NCBI GenBank assembly: GCA_036489765.1
Contig: DASXFE010000087.1
Coordinates: 1-64,000, forward strand
Origin: DATARH01 sp036489765
Lineage (GTDB): Bacteria; Pseudomonadota; Alphaproteobacteria; ATCC43930; CGMCC-115725
Direction of reading: 5' to 3'
DNA: 64,000 nt
Shown here: positions 56,621-64,000 of the stretch, piece by piece
Position numbering within the stretch: position 1 is the stretch's first letter
Layout of the letters: every line of letters starts with the position of its first letter
The notes under the pieces: generated by a model
Told to the model about the DNA's origin: nothing
The model's input: the letters and a program-made list of their open reading frames with translations, nothing else
Database searches by the model: none
Program-made: the position numbers and the translations under genes

Positions 56621-58348
56621 ATGACTGCGAATGGCTGGGCCCAGATCGCGCTGTTCAGCGTGATCGTCCTCCTGCTGACGAAGCCGCTCGGCGGATACAT
56701 GACCGGGGTCTTCAACGGCGAGCGCAATTTCCTGTCGCCGGTGCTGCGGCCGGTCGAGCGCGGCATCTACTGGTGCTGCGGCGTCGACGAGCGGCGCGAG
56801 CAGCACTGGGTGACCTATGCGGTCGCGATGCTGTTCTTCAGCGCGGCCGGGTTTCTGACGCTGTATGCGCTGCAGCGGCTGCAAGGGATGCTGCCGTTCA
56901 ATCCGGCGGGGCAGGGGGCGATCGAGGAGGGCAGCGCCTTCAACACCTCGGTCAGCTTTGTCACCAACACCAACTGGCAATCCTACGTGCCGGAAACGAC
57001 AATGAGCTACCTGACCCAGATGGCGGGCCTCACCGTCCACAATTTCGTCTCGGCGGCGACGGGCATCGCGCTGGCGATCGCGCTGGTGCGCGGGTTCGCG
57101 CGGCGTTCGGCGCAGACGGTGGGGAATTTCTGGGTCGATCTGACCCGCGGCACGCTCTACATCCTGCTGCCGATCTCGATCGTCGTCGGGCTCTTTTTCG
57201 TGTGGCAGGGCGTGCCGCAGAACCTCGGCGCCTACACCGAGGCGACGACGCTCGAAGGGGTGAAGCAGGTGATCGCGCAGGGCCCGGTGGCCTCGCAAGA
57301 GGTCATCAAGATGCTGGGCACCAACGGCGGCGGCTTTTTCGACGCCAACTCGGCGCACCCGTTCGAAAACCCGACCCCGCTCACCAACCTGGTGGAGATG
57401 GTGCTGATCTTCTCGATCGGCGCGGCCCTCACCAACGTCTTCGGCCGCATGGTCGGGAGCCAGGCGCAGGGCTGGGCGATCTTTGCCGTGATGGGGCTGC
57501 TGTTCCTCGCCGGCGTCGCGGTCGTCTATCCGAGCGAGGCCGGAGGCAACCCGCAATTCGCCGCGCTCCATGTCGACCAGGCCGCGTCGCCGCTCCAGGC
57601 CGGCGGCAACATGGAGGGCAAGGAGGTGCGGTTCGGCATCGCCCAATCGGCCCTCTTCACGACCGTCACCACCGATGCGTCGTGCGGCGCGGTCAACAAC
57701 GCCCATGACAGCCTGATGCCGCTGGGCGGGATCGTGCCGATGATCAACATCATGCTGGGCGAGATCATCTTCGGCGGGGTCGGCTCGGGCCTCTACGGGA
57801 TGCTGCTGTTCGCCGTTCTCGCGGTGTTCATCGCCGGGCTGATGGTCGGGCGCACGCCCGAATACCTCGGCAAGAAGATCGAGTCGAAAGAGGTCAAAAT
57901 GGCCATGCTTGCCATCCTCGTCCTGCCGCTCTCGATCCTGGGTTTCAGCGCGCTGGCCACTGTGCTGCCGGCAGGGCTCGCGGGCACGGCCAACAGCGGC
58001 CCGCACGGGTTCAGCGAAATCCTCTACGCCTTCGACTCGGCGACCGGGAACAACGGCAGCGCCTTTGCAGGGCTGTCGGCGAACACGCCTTTTTACAACA
58101 CGACGCTGAGCCTCGCGATGTTCATGGGCCGGTTCCTGATGATCGTGCCGATGCTCGCGGTCGCGGGGTCGCTCGCGGCGAAGAAGATCGTTCCGGCCTC
58201 GGCGGGCACGTTCCCAACCGATGGCGGGCTCTTCGTCGGGCTTCTGATCGGCGTCATCGCGATCACCGGCGGGCTCATCTACTTCCCGGCGGTGTCGCTC
58301 GGCCCGGTGGTCGAGCACCTCGCGATGCACGCCGGCACGCTCTACTAG
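56621..58348 (+). CDS. kdpA: Potassium-transporting ATPase, K+-channel subunit A
   Basis: A 575-residue inner-membrane subunit with four pore-loop repeats, which selects and binds K+ at the periplasmic face. Selectivity-region sequences are visible: SFVTNTNWQSYVPETTMSYL, MLGTNGGGFFDANSAHPFEN, TTDASCGAVNNAHDSLMPLG and SATGNNGSAFAGLSANTPFY. Length and order are normal. AAGGAG precedes the ATG. Confidence 0.97.
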   Translation: MTANGWAQIALFSVIVLLLTKPLGGYMTGVFNGERNFLSPVLRPVERGIYWCCGVDERREQHWVTYAVAMLFFSAAGFLTLYALQRLQGMLPFNPAGQGAIEEGSAFNTSVSFVTNTNWQSYVPETTMSYLTQMAGLTVHNFVSAATGIALAIALVRGFARRSAQTVGNFWVDLTRGTLYILLPISIVVGLFFVWQGVPQNLGAYTEATTLEGVKQVIAQGPVASQEVIKMLGTNGGGFFDANSAHPFENPTPLTNLVEMVLIFSIGAALTNVFGRMVGSQAQGWAIFAVMGLLFLAGVAVVYPSEAGGNPQFAALHVDQAASPLQAGGNMEGKEVRFGIAQSALFTTVTTDASCGAVNNAHDSLMPLGGIVPMINIMLGEIIFGGVGSGLYGMLLFAVLAVFIAGLMVGRTPEYLGKKIESKEVKMAMLAILVLPLSILGFSALATVLPAGLAGTANSGPHGFSEILYAFDSATGNNGSAFAGLSANTPFYNTTLSLAMFMGRFLMIVPMLAVAGSLAAKKIVPASAGTFPTDGGLFVGLLIGVIAITGGLIYFPAVSLGPVVEHLAMHAGTLY

Positions 58349-58360
58349 GCCCCGAGAGGC

Positions 58361-60460
58361 ATGGTCATGGACATCTCATCGAGCATCTCCAGTCAACCGC
58401 GGGCGCAGGCTGCGTCGCTGACCGACGCCGGGATCGTCGTCCCGGCGATCGGCGAGGCATTCAAGAAGCTCAACCCGCGCGTCATGATCCGCAACCCGGT
58501 CATGTTCGTCGTCGAGATCGTGGCGGCGCTGACGACGATCCTGTTCGTCCGCGATCTCGTCGCCGGCATCGGGCACTACGGTTTTGCGCTGCAGATCAAC
58601 ATCTGGCTGTGGTTCACCGTCGTCTTCGCCAATTTCGCCGAGGCGGTCGCCGAAGGGCGCGGCAAGGCGCAGGCGGCGACGCTCCGCCGCAGCAAGACCG
58701 AGACGACCGCCAAGCTGCTCTTCGGCAAGGGCCGGGAGTGGCGGGAAGTCAACGGCGTGTCGTTGAAGCAGGGCGACATCGTGCTGGTCGAGGCCGGCGA
58801 CGTCATCCCGAGCGACGGCGATGTCGTCGAGGGCGTCGCCTCGGTCAACGAGGCCGCCATCACCGGCGAGTCGGCGCCGGTCATCCGCGAAAGCGGCGGC
58901 GACCGCTCGGCCGTCACCGGCGGGACCGAGGTTATTTCCGACTGGATCAAGGTCAAGATCACCGCAGCGCAGGGACATACCTTTCTCGACCGCATGATCG
59001 CGCTCGTCGAGGGCGCCGAGCGGCAGAAAACGCCGAACGAGATCGCGCTCAACATTCTGCTCGCCGGCCTGACGATCATCTTTGTCTTCGCGGTCGCGAC
59101 GATTCCCTCCTTTGTCTCCTATGCTGGCGGCGTCGCCTCGGTGCTGGTGCTGGTGGCGCTCTTCGTGTGCCTCATCCCGACGACGATCGGCGCCCTCCTG
59201 TCGGCGATCGGCATCGCCGGGATGGACCGGCTGGTGCGGTTCAACGTGCTGGCGATGTCGGGCCGTGCGGTCGAGGCGGCGGGCGATGTCGACACGCTGC
59301 TCCTCGACAAGACCGGCACGATCACGATCGGGAACCGCCAGGCGACCGAGTTTCTGCCGGTTTCCGGCGCCGACCTGCGCGAGCTGGCCGAGGCGGCGCT
59401 GTTCGCTTCGCTCTCGGACGAGACCCCGGAAGGCCGCTCGATCGTCGTCCTGGCCCGCGAGAAATACGGGGTTTCCGGAGCGACCGAGGGCAATGCCCGC
59501 TTCATTCCGTTCTCGGCGCAAACGCGGATCAGCGGCGTCGATCTCGGCGGCATGACGATCCGCAAGGGCGCGGTCGATGCAGTGCTGAAATTCGTCAAAC
59601 AAGGTGCGGGCGACGGTGGCACGATGGTTGGAGTGCGCGCCGATGCGGCGGCCGAGCTCAACGCGATCGCCGAACGCATCGCCAAATCCGGCGGTACGCC
59701 GCTCGCGGTCGCGAAAAACGAGTGCCTCCTCGGCGTCATCCACCTGAAGGACATCGTCAAGGGCGGCATCCGCGAGCGCTTCTCGGCGCTCAGGCAGATG
59801 GGCATCCGCACCGTCATGATCACCGGCGACAACCCGATGACCGCGGCGGCCATCGCGGCCGAGGCCGGGGTCGACGATTTCCTCGCCCAGGCGACGCCCG
59901 AGGACAAGCTCGCACTCATTCGTGAAGAGCAGGGCAAGGGCAAGCTTGTCGCGATGTGCGGCGACGGCACCAACGATGCGCCGGCGCTGGCGCAGTCCGA
60001 TGTCGGCGTTGCGATGAACACCGGCACGATGGCGGCGCGCGAGGCCGGCAACATGGTCGATCTCGACAGCGATCCTACGAAGCTCATCGAGATCGTCGAG
60101 ATCGGCAAGCAACTCCTGATGACCCGCGGGGCCTTGACGACGTTCTCGATCGCCAACGACGTCGCCAAGTATTTCGCGATCATCCCGGCGATGTTCCTGG
60201 CGTTCTACCCGCAGCTCCAGGCGCTCAACGTGATGGGCCTCGAGACACCGCAAAGCGCGATCCTGTCGGCGATCATCTTCAACGCCCTCATCATCGTCGC
60301 GCTGATCCCGCTCGCCCTCAAAGGCGTGAAGTACCGCCCGATCGGCGCCGCCGCGATCCTCCGCCGCAACCTCCTCGTCTACGGTCTCGGCGGCATCATC
60401 GTGCCGTTTATCGGCATCAAGCTGATCGACATGCTGGTGACCGCGGTGGGGCTCGCGTGA
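58361..60460 (+). CDS. kdpB: Potassium-transporting ATPase, P-type ATPase subunit B
   Basis: A 699-residue P-type ATPase that powers K+ uptake. Domains in order: first membrane helices, actuator loop with ITGESAPVIRESGG (TGES), membrane core VPTTIGAL-like LIPTTIGALLSAIGIAGMD, phosphorylation site LLLDKTGTITIGNRQ (Asp of DKTGT), nucleotide site, hinge GDGTNDAPALAQSDVGVAMN, and C-terminal helices. An in-frame second ATG is at 58367. kdpC follows after an 87-base gap that holds a small palindrome. Confidence 0.98.
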   Translation: MVMDISSSISSQPRAQAASLTDAGIVVPAIGEAFKKLNPRVMIRNPVMFVVEIVAALTTILFVRDLVAGIGHYGFALQINIWLWFTVVFANFAEAVAEGRGKAQAATLRRSKTETTAKLLFGKGREWREVNGVSLKQGDIVLVEAGDVIPSDGDVVEGVASVNEAAITGESAPVIRESGGDRSAVTGGTEVISDWIKVKITAAQGHTFLDRMIALVEGAERQKTPNEIALNILLAGLTIIFVFAVATIPSFVSYAGGVASVLVLVALFVCLIPTTIGALLSAIGIAGMDRLVRFNVLAMSGRAVEAAGDVDTLLLDKTGTITIGNRQATEFLPVSGADLRELAEAALFASLSDETPEGRSIVVLAREKYGVSGATEGNARFIPFSAQTRISGVDLGGMTIRKGAVDAVLKFVKQGAGDGGTMVGVRADAAAELNAIAERIAKSGGTPLAVAKNECLLGVIHLKDIVKGGIRERFSALRQMGIRTVMITGDNPMTAAAIAAEAGVDDFLAQATPEDKLALIREEQGKGKLVAMCGDGTNDAPALAQSDVGVAMNTGTMAAREAGNMVDLDSDPTKLIEIVEIGKQLLMTRGALTTFSIANDVAKYFAIIPAMFLAFYPQLQALNVMGLETPQSAILSAIIFNALIIVALIPLALKGVKYRPIGAAAILRRNLLVYGLGGIIVPFIGIKLIDMLVTAVGLA

Positions 60461-60488
60461 TGCTCGCTCACACCTCTCAAACGATGCT

Positions 60489-60524
60489 CGTTCCGGGTTC
60501 CGGCTGCGCCTGCCCCGGAATGAC
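60489..60524. repeat. Short inverted repeat between kdpB and kdpC
   Basis: CGTTCCGGGTTCCGG and TGCCCCGGAATGAC form an imperfect hairpin around GCTGCGCC. It resembles the C(G/A)TTCC...GGAATG ends of other dispersed elements and makes an unusually long gap inside the otherwise tight kdp operon. It might reduce expression of kdpC-kdpD relative to kdpFAB. Confidence 0.5.
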
Positions 60525-60547
60525 CTGAAGAAATGAAGGCATAGGCT

Positions 60548-61177
60548 ATGCTGAAAGAAATCCGCCCAGCGATCGTGATGATCGTTGTGATGACCGTCAT
60601 CACCGGGCTCGCCTACCCGCTCGGCATGACCGGGCTTGCCCAGCTCGTCTTTCCGCGACAGGCCAATGGCAGCCTGATCGAACGGGACGGCAAGGTGATC
60701 GGGTCTGGACTGATCGGGCAGAATTTCACTGGCGACAAGTATTTCCACGGCCGCCCGTCGGCAACGACGGAGCCCGACCCGAAGGACCCGGCGAAGACGG
60801 TGGCGGTGCCCTACGCCGCCGACAACTCGGGCGCCTCCAATGCCGGGCCGACGGCGAAGGCGCTCGTCGACCGCGTCGAGGACGACACCGCGAGGCTTCA
60901 GGCGGAAAACCCGAATACGCCGGTGCCGGTCGATCTGGTCACGACCTCGGCGAGCGGGCTCGATCCCGACATCACCCCGGCCGGCGCCGAGTTCCAGGTG
61001 CCGCGGGTGGCGAGGGCGCGCGGGATCGGCGAGGACAAGCTGCGGCAGCTCATCGCCGACAACACGACGGACCGCACCCTTGGTATACTGGGCGAGAAGC
61101 GGGTCAACGTTCTGGCGCTGAACCTGGCGCTCGACGCCGCGATGTCAGGCGGAAAGCAGCCTGGGGAGAGTAAATAG
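60548..61177 (+). CDS. kdpC: Potassium-transporting ATPase subunit C
   Basis: A 209-residue subunit with one N-terminal helix (IVMIVVMTVITGLAYPLGMT) and a periplasmic domain with GSGLIGQNFTGDKYFHGRPS and VTTSASGLDPDITPAGAEFQ, plus a closing VNVLALNLALD. It assembles with KdpA and KdpB. It is followed with no gap by kdpD. Confidence 0.97.
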   Translation: MLKEIRPAIVMIVVMTVITGLAYPLGMTGLAQLVFPRQANGSLIERDGKVIGSGLIGQNFTGDKYFHGRPSATTEPDPKDPAKTVAVPYAADNSGASNAGPTAKALVDRVEDDTARLQAENPNTPVPVDLVTTSASGLDPDITPAGAEFQVPRVARARGIGEDKLRQLIADNTTDRTLGILGEKRVNVLALNLALDAAMSGGKQPGESK

Positions 61178-61178
61178 C

Positions 61179-63875
61179 CTGGCCGACACCAACGCCCTCG
61201 ACACCGATCAGCGGCCGTCGCCCGAGGCCCTGCTGGAAGAGGCCAAGCGGGAGGGGCGCGGCCGTCTGAAGATTTTCCTCGGCGCCGCGCCGGGGGTGGG
61301 CAAAACCTACGAGATGCTGCTGACCGCGCAGGCCAAAAAGCGCGACGGCGTCGACACTGTCGTCGGAATCGTCGAGACGCATGGGCGCAAGGAGACGGAG
61401 GCTCTGCTCGCCGGGCTCGAAATCGTCCCGCGCCGGGTTACCGAGCACAACGGCATCCATCTCGACGAGATGGACCTCGACGCGATCCTGGCGCGCCGGC
61501 CGCAGCTCGTCATGGTCGACGAGCTTGCCCACACCAACGCGCTGGGCGGCCGGCACCCCAAACGCTATCTCGATGTCGAGGAATTGCTCGACGCCGGGAT
61601 CGACGTGTGCACGACCCTGAACATCCAGCACCTCGAAAGCCTCAACGACGTCGTCGCCAAGATCACCCGCATCCGGGTGCGTGAGACCGTGCCCGATTCG
61701 ATCATCGACCGCGCCGACGACGTCGAGGTCATCGACCTGACGCCCGACGACCTGATCCAACGGCTCAAGGACGGCAAGGTCTATGTGCCGCAGCAGGCGG
61801 CGCGCGCGGTGCGCCACTATTTCCATCCCGGCAATCTGACCGCGCTCCGCGAGCTCGCGCTCCGTGCCACGGCGCAGCGCGTCGACGAGCAGATGGTCAC
61901 CTATATGCGCGCCCACGCGATCGCGGGACCGTGGGCGGCGGGCGAACGCGTGCTGGTCGGGGTCAACGAGAACATGAGCGGCCCCGCATTGATGCGCGAC
62001 GCGCGGCTCTTTGCCGACCGGCTGCGCGCGCCGTGGACCGCGATCCATATCGAGACGGCGCGCTCGCAGCGGCTCGGCGACGCCGCGCGCGACCGCATCA
62101 GCGAATGCCTGCGCCTCGCCCAGCAACTCGGCGGCGAGGCGATCACGGTTCCGGCCGCCGACGCGACCCAGGGTCTCATCGATTACGCCCGCGTGAACAA
62201 TTTCACCCATGTCGTGATCGCAAAGTCGCGCCGGTCGCGCTGGTCCGAGCTGTGGCGCGGGTCGAACACGCATCGCCTCATTCGCCGCGCCGGCGACATC
62301 CACGTTCACGTCATCGCCGAGCCGCAGCGCGAGGCGACCGCGGTCGCCTCGGAGGACCAGGTCGAAACCGCCCCGGCGCACGGTGCGATCGAGCCGATGG
62401 CCTATGCCGGCAGCTTTGGAATGGTCGCGGCGGCGTTCGGGGTCGGGATCGGCATCCAGCATTTCCTGTCGGCGGCGAACATCTCGCTCGCGTTCCTGAC
62501 CGCGGTACTGGCGAGCGCGATCGTCTACGGGCTCTGGCCGTCGCTTTTCGCATGCCTCGTCAGCGTCTTGACCTACAATTTCTTTTTCCTGCCGACGATC
62601 TACACCTTCACGATCGCCGACCCGGAGAATATCGTCGCGCTGTTCTTCTTCGCGGTCGTCGCGGTGATCGCGAGCAATCTCGCGTCACGGGTGCGGGCGC
62701 AAGCGGTTGCCGCACGGCAGCGCGCCGCGGTGACCGAAGACCTTTATCACTTCAGCGGCAAGCTCGCCGGGGTCTTCACCCTCGACGAGCTTCTGTGGGC
62801 GACCGCGTACCAGATCGCCCTGATGCTGAAGGTGCGCGTCGTGCTGCTCTTGCCGGAGGGCGAGACGGTGACGGTCCGCGCCGGCTATCCGCCCGAGGAC
62901 GAGCTCGACGGCGCCGACCTCGCGGCGGCGAACTGGTCCTGGCAGCACAACCATTCGGCCGGGCGGGGCGCCGATACCTTGCCGGGGGCGAAGCGGCTGT
63001 TCCTGCCGATGCGCACCGGGCGCGGCGCGGTCGGGGTGGTCGGCATCGACGGCGATCGGGCGGGACCGCTGCTGACGCCCGACGAGCGGCGCCTCCTCGA
63101 CGCGCTCGCCGACCAGGCGGCGCTGGCGATCGAGCGGATCAACCTCGCCGAAGATCTCGACCGCGCGACGATCGTCGCCGAGACCGAGCGGCTGCGCTCG
63201 GCGCTCCTTACATCGCTCTCGCACGACCTGCGCACCCCGCTCGCCTCGATCCTCGGCTCGGCGACGAGCCTCCACACCTACGGCGGCCAACTCGACGAGG
63301 GGACGCTGAAGGAGCTGACCGGCACGATCCGCGAGGAGGCCGAGCGGCTCAACCGCTTTATCGCCAACCTGCTCGACATGACCCGGCTAGAATCGGGCGC
63401 CGTCGCGCCGCGCCCGTCCCCGGTCGATCTCGCCGAATTGGCCGGCAGCGCACTCGAACGCGCCGCGACGATCCTCGCCGGGCACCGGGTCGAGCTCGAC
63501 ATCACCGCCGACCTGCCGATGCTGAACCTCGACCCCGTGCTCTTCGAGCAGGTGCTCTTCAACCTCTTCGACAACGCGGCGAAATACGCGCCGGCGGGAA
63601 CGATCGTGCGGCTCCTCGCGCGGCGCGACCGGGCACGCGTCAGGATCGATGTCATCGACGAGGGCCCCGGCATCGCCTCGACTGATCTCGAAAGGATCTT
63701 CGACAAGTTCTACCGCGTCCACGCGCAGGATCGGCAGCGCGCCGGCACCGGGCTCGGCCTGGCTATCTGCCGCGGATTTGTCGAGGCGATGGGCGGCACG
63801 ATCGTCGCCCGCAACCGAGCCGACCGCTCCGGCGCCGCGTTCACGATCAGCCTGCCGGCGGGGACAAGCCCATGA
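61179..63875 (+). CDS. kdpD: Osmosensitive K+ channel sensor histidine kinase, apparent CTG start
   Basis: An 898-residue sensor kinase for potassium limitation. In order: KdpD N-terminal domain with Walker A GAAPGVGKTYEM (35-46) and VMVDELAHTNALGG; a universal-stress-like domain; four membrane helices (about 410-510, FLTAVLASAIVYGLWPSLFA and others); a GAF-like region; HisKA with SHDLRTPLASILGSATS (phospho-His); and an ATPase domain (NLFDNAAKYAP, DEGPGIAS, GTGLGLAIC). The conserved N-terminus reads back to CTG at 61179, with GGGGAGAG eight bases earlier. The next GTG (61296) lies inside Walker A, so it cannot be the start. CTG, or an unseen error, is implied. Confidence 0.93.
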   Translation: MADTNALDTDQRPSPEALLEEAKREGRGRLKIFLGAAPGVGKTYEMLLTAQAKKRDGVDTVVGIVETHGRKETEALLAGLEIVPRRVTEHNGIHLDEMDLDAILARRPQLVMVDELAHTNALGGRHPKRYLDVEELLDAGIDVCTTLNIQHLESLNDVVAKITRIRVRETVPDSIIDRADDVEVIDLTPDDLIQRLKDGKVYVPQQAARAVRHYFHPGNLTALRELALRATAQRVDEQMVTYMRAHAIAGPWAAGERVLVGVNENMSGPALMRDARLFADRLRAPWTAIHIETARSQRLGDAARDRISECLRLAQQLGGEAITVPAADATQGLIDYARVNNFTHVVIAKSRRSRWSELWRGSNTHRLIRRAGDIHVHVIAEPQREATAVASEDQVETAPAHGAIEPMAYAGSFGMVAAAFGVGIGIQHFLSAANISLAFLTAVLASAIVYGLWPSLFACLVSVLTYNFFFLPTIYTFTIADPENIVALFFFAVVAVIASNLASRVRAQAVAARQRAAVTEDLYHFSGKLAGVFTLDELLWATAYQIALMLKVRVVLLLPEGETVTVRAGYPPEDELDGADLAAANWSWQHNHSAGRGADTLPGAKRLFLPMRTGRGAVGVVGIDGDRAGPLLTPDERRLLDALADQAALAIERINLAEDLDRATIVAETERLRSALLTSLSHDLRTPLASILGSATSLHTYGGQLDEGTLKELTGTIREEAERLNRFIANLLDMTRLESGAVAPRPSPVDLAELAGSALERAATILAGHRVELDITADLPMLNLDPVLFEQVLFNLFDNAAKYAPAGTIVRLLARRDRARVRIDVIDEGPGIASTDLERIFDKFYRVHAQDRQRAGTGLGLAICRGFVEAMGGTIVARNRADRSGAAFTISLPAGTSP

Positions 63876-64000
63876 GCACCGGCGCGACCCCGCTGCGCGT
63901 GCTCGTCGTCGACGACGAGCCGGCGATCCGCCGCTTTCTGCGCACGAGCCTCAGGGCCGAGGGCTACGAGCCGGTCGAGGCCGAGACCGGAGAGGCGGCG
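63872..64000 (+). CDS. kdpE: KDP operon response regulator, 5' part
   Basis: The first 43 codons of a receiver-domain regulator, running off the window. The start MSTGATPLRVLVVDDEPAIR shows the paired Asp residues of the receiver acidic pocket, followed by FLRTSLRAEGYEPVEAETGE. It overlaps the kdpD stop by four bases (ATGA). With KdpD it would activate kdpFABC. Confidence 0.9.
   Translation, partial: MSTGATPLRVLVVDDEPAIRRFLRTSLRAEGYEPVEAETGEAA

Noticed and set aside
56282..58330. Minus-strand open frame of 682 codons opposite kdpA
   Set aside because: Antisense shadow of kdpA with low-complexity Arg/Asp/His sequence.
58376..60748. Minus-strand open frame of 790 codons opposite kdpB
   Set aside because: It is the antisense shadow of kdpB; GC-rich codon use keeps the opposite frame open. 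The translation is His/Asp/Arg-rich and has no family features.

Overview
The window is GC-rich chromosomal DNA of an alphaproteobacterium. It begins inside rpoA and ends inside kdpE. The lineage is inferred from an ATP12-type F1-ATPase chaperone, a PccA/PccB carboxylase pair, gatCAB, homospermidine synthase, an EncFtn/encapsulin pair and the style of the intergenic repeats. I cannot name a genus. There are no rRNA genes, prophage, insertion-sequence transposase or CRISPR array. The only RNA gene seen is tRNA-Leu(GAG).

Layout. 1-1.3 kb: end of the ribosomal/RNA polymerase operon (rpoA, rplQ). 1.4-5.1 kb: pccB-pccA-acyP on the minus strand. 5.2-10.2 kb: a carboxymuconolactone decarboxylase-like gene, then a minus-strand housekeeping run (lipB, degenerate hicB, rarA, a repeat, rluC, ATP12 chaperone, vapC remnant) and tRNA-Leu. 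10.3-13.7 kb: a secreted protein, isovaleryl-CoA dehydrogenase and a second acyl-CoA dehydrogenase, then ruvX. 13.7-17 kb: gatCAB, with an atypical patch in gatB. 17-27 kb: hpt, an AI-2E family transporter, a cupin-like protein, an OmpA-like lipoprotein, GH1 glycosidase, SMP-30 lactonase, an orphan Flp pilin, thioesterase plus AGE-family epimerase, and an encapsulin iron-storage operon. 27-35 kb: an accessory catabolic block (membrane hydroxylase, amidase, two-subunit Rieske oxygenase, alpha/beta hydrolase, MFS transporter, flavin oxygenase-like protein). 35-40 kb: a Sel1-repeat membrane protein, homospermidine synthase, a DUF364-type protein and an FKBP isomerase. 40-44.7 kb: a molybdate/tungstate region with a one-domain ModE-like regulator, tupB-tupA without tupC, and convergent modABC behind a Mo-box-like site. 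44.7-53.5 kb: SDR and SDR remnant, a MetE-like protein, a TPP enzyme, an AsmA-family protein, a PemK/MazF-type toxin-antitoxin pair, a crotonase and a TetR regulator. 53.6-56.3 kb: a TonB receptor and a DUF2946-like protein behind a strong palindrome. 56.4-64 kb: the kdp potassium operon, including two tiny membrane peptides, kdpABC, kdpD and the start of kdpE.

Main points for follow-up. (1) hpt and kdpD both lack any ATG, GTG or TTG at the conserved start and appear to begin at CTG. (2) A gatB segment has foreign-looking codon use and a divergent protein sequence. (3) The tungstate transporter has no ATPase gene, and modC faces it 22 bp away. (4) At least seven kinds of intergenic inverted-repeat element occur; one has replaced the 3' end of rarA. 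(5) Several gene remnants are present: vapC, hicB, an SDR tail and a frameshifted fragment. The best recognised special system is the encapsulin/EncFtn nanocompartment, which is of a known type. No wholly new multi-gene system could be supported.
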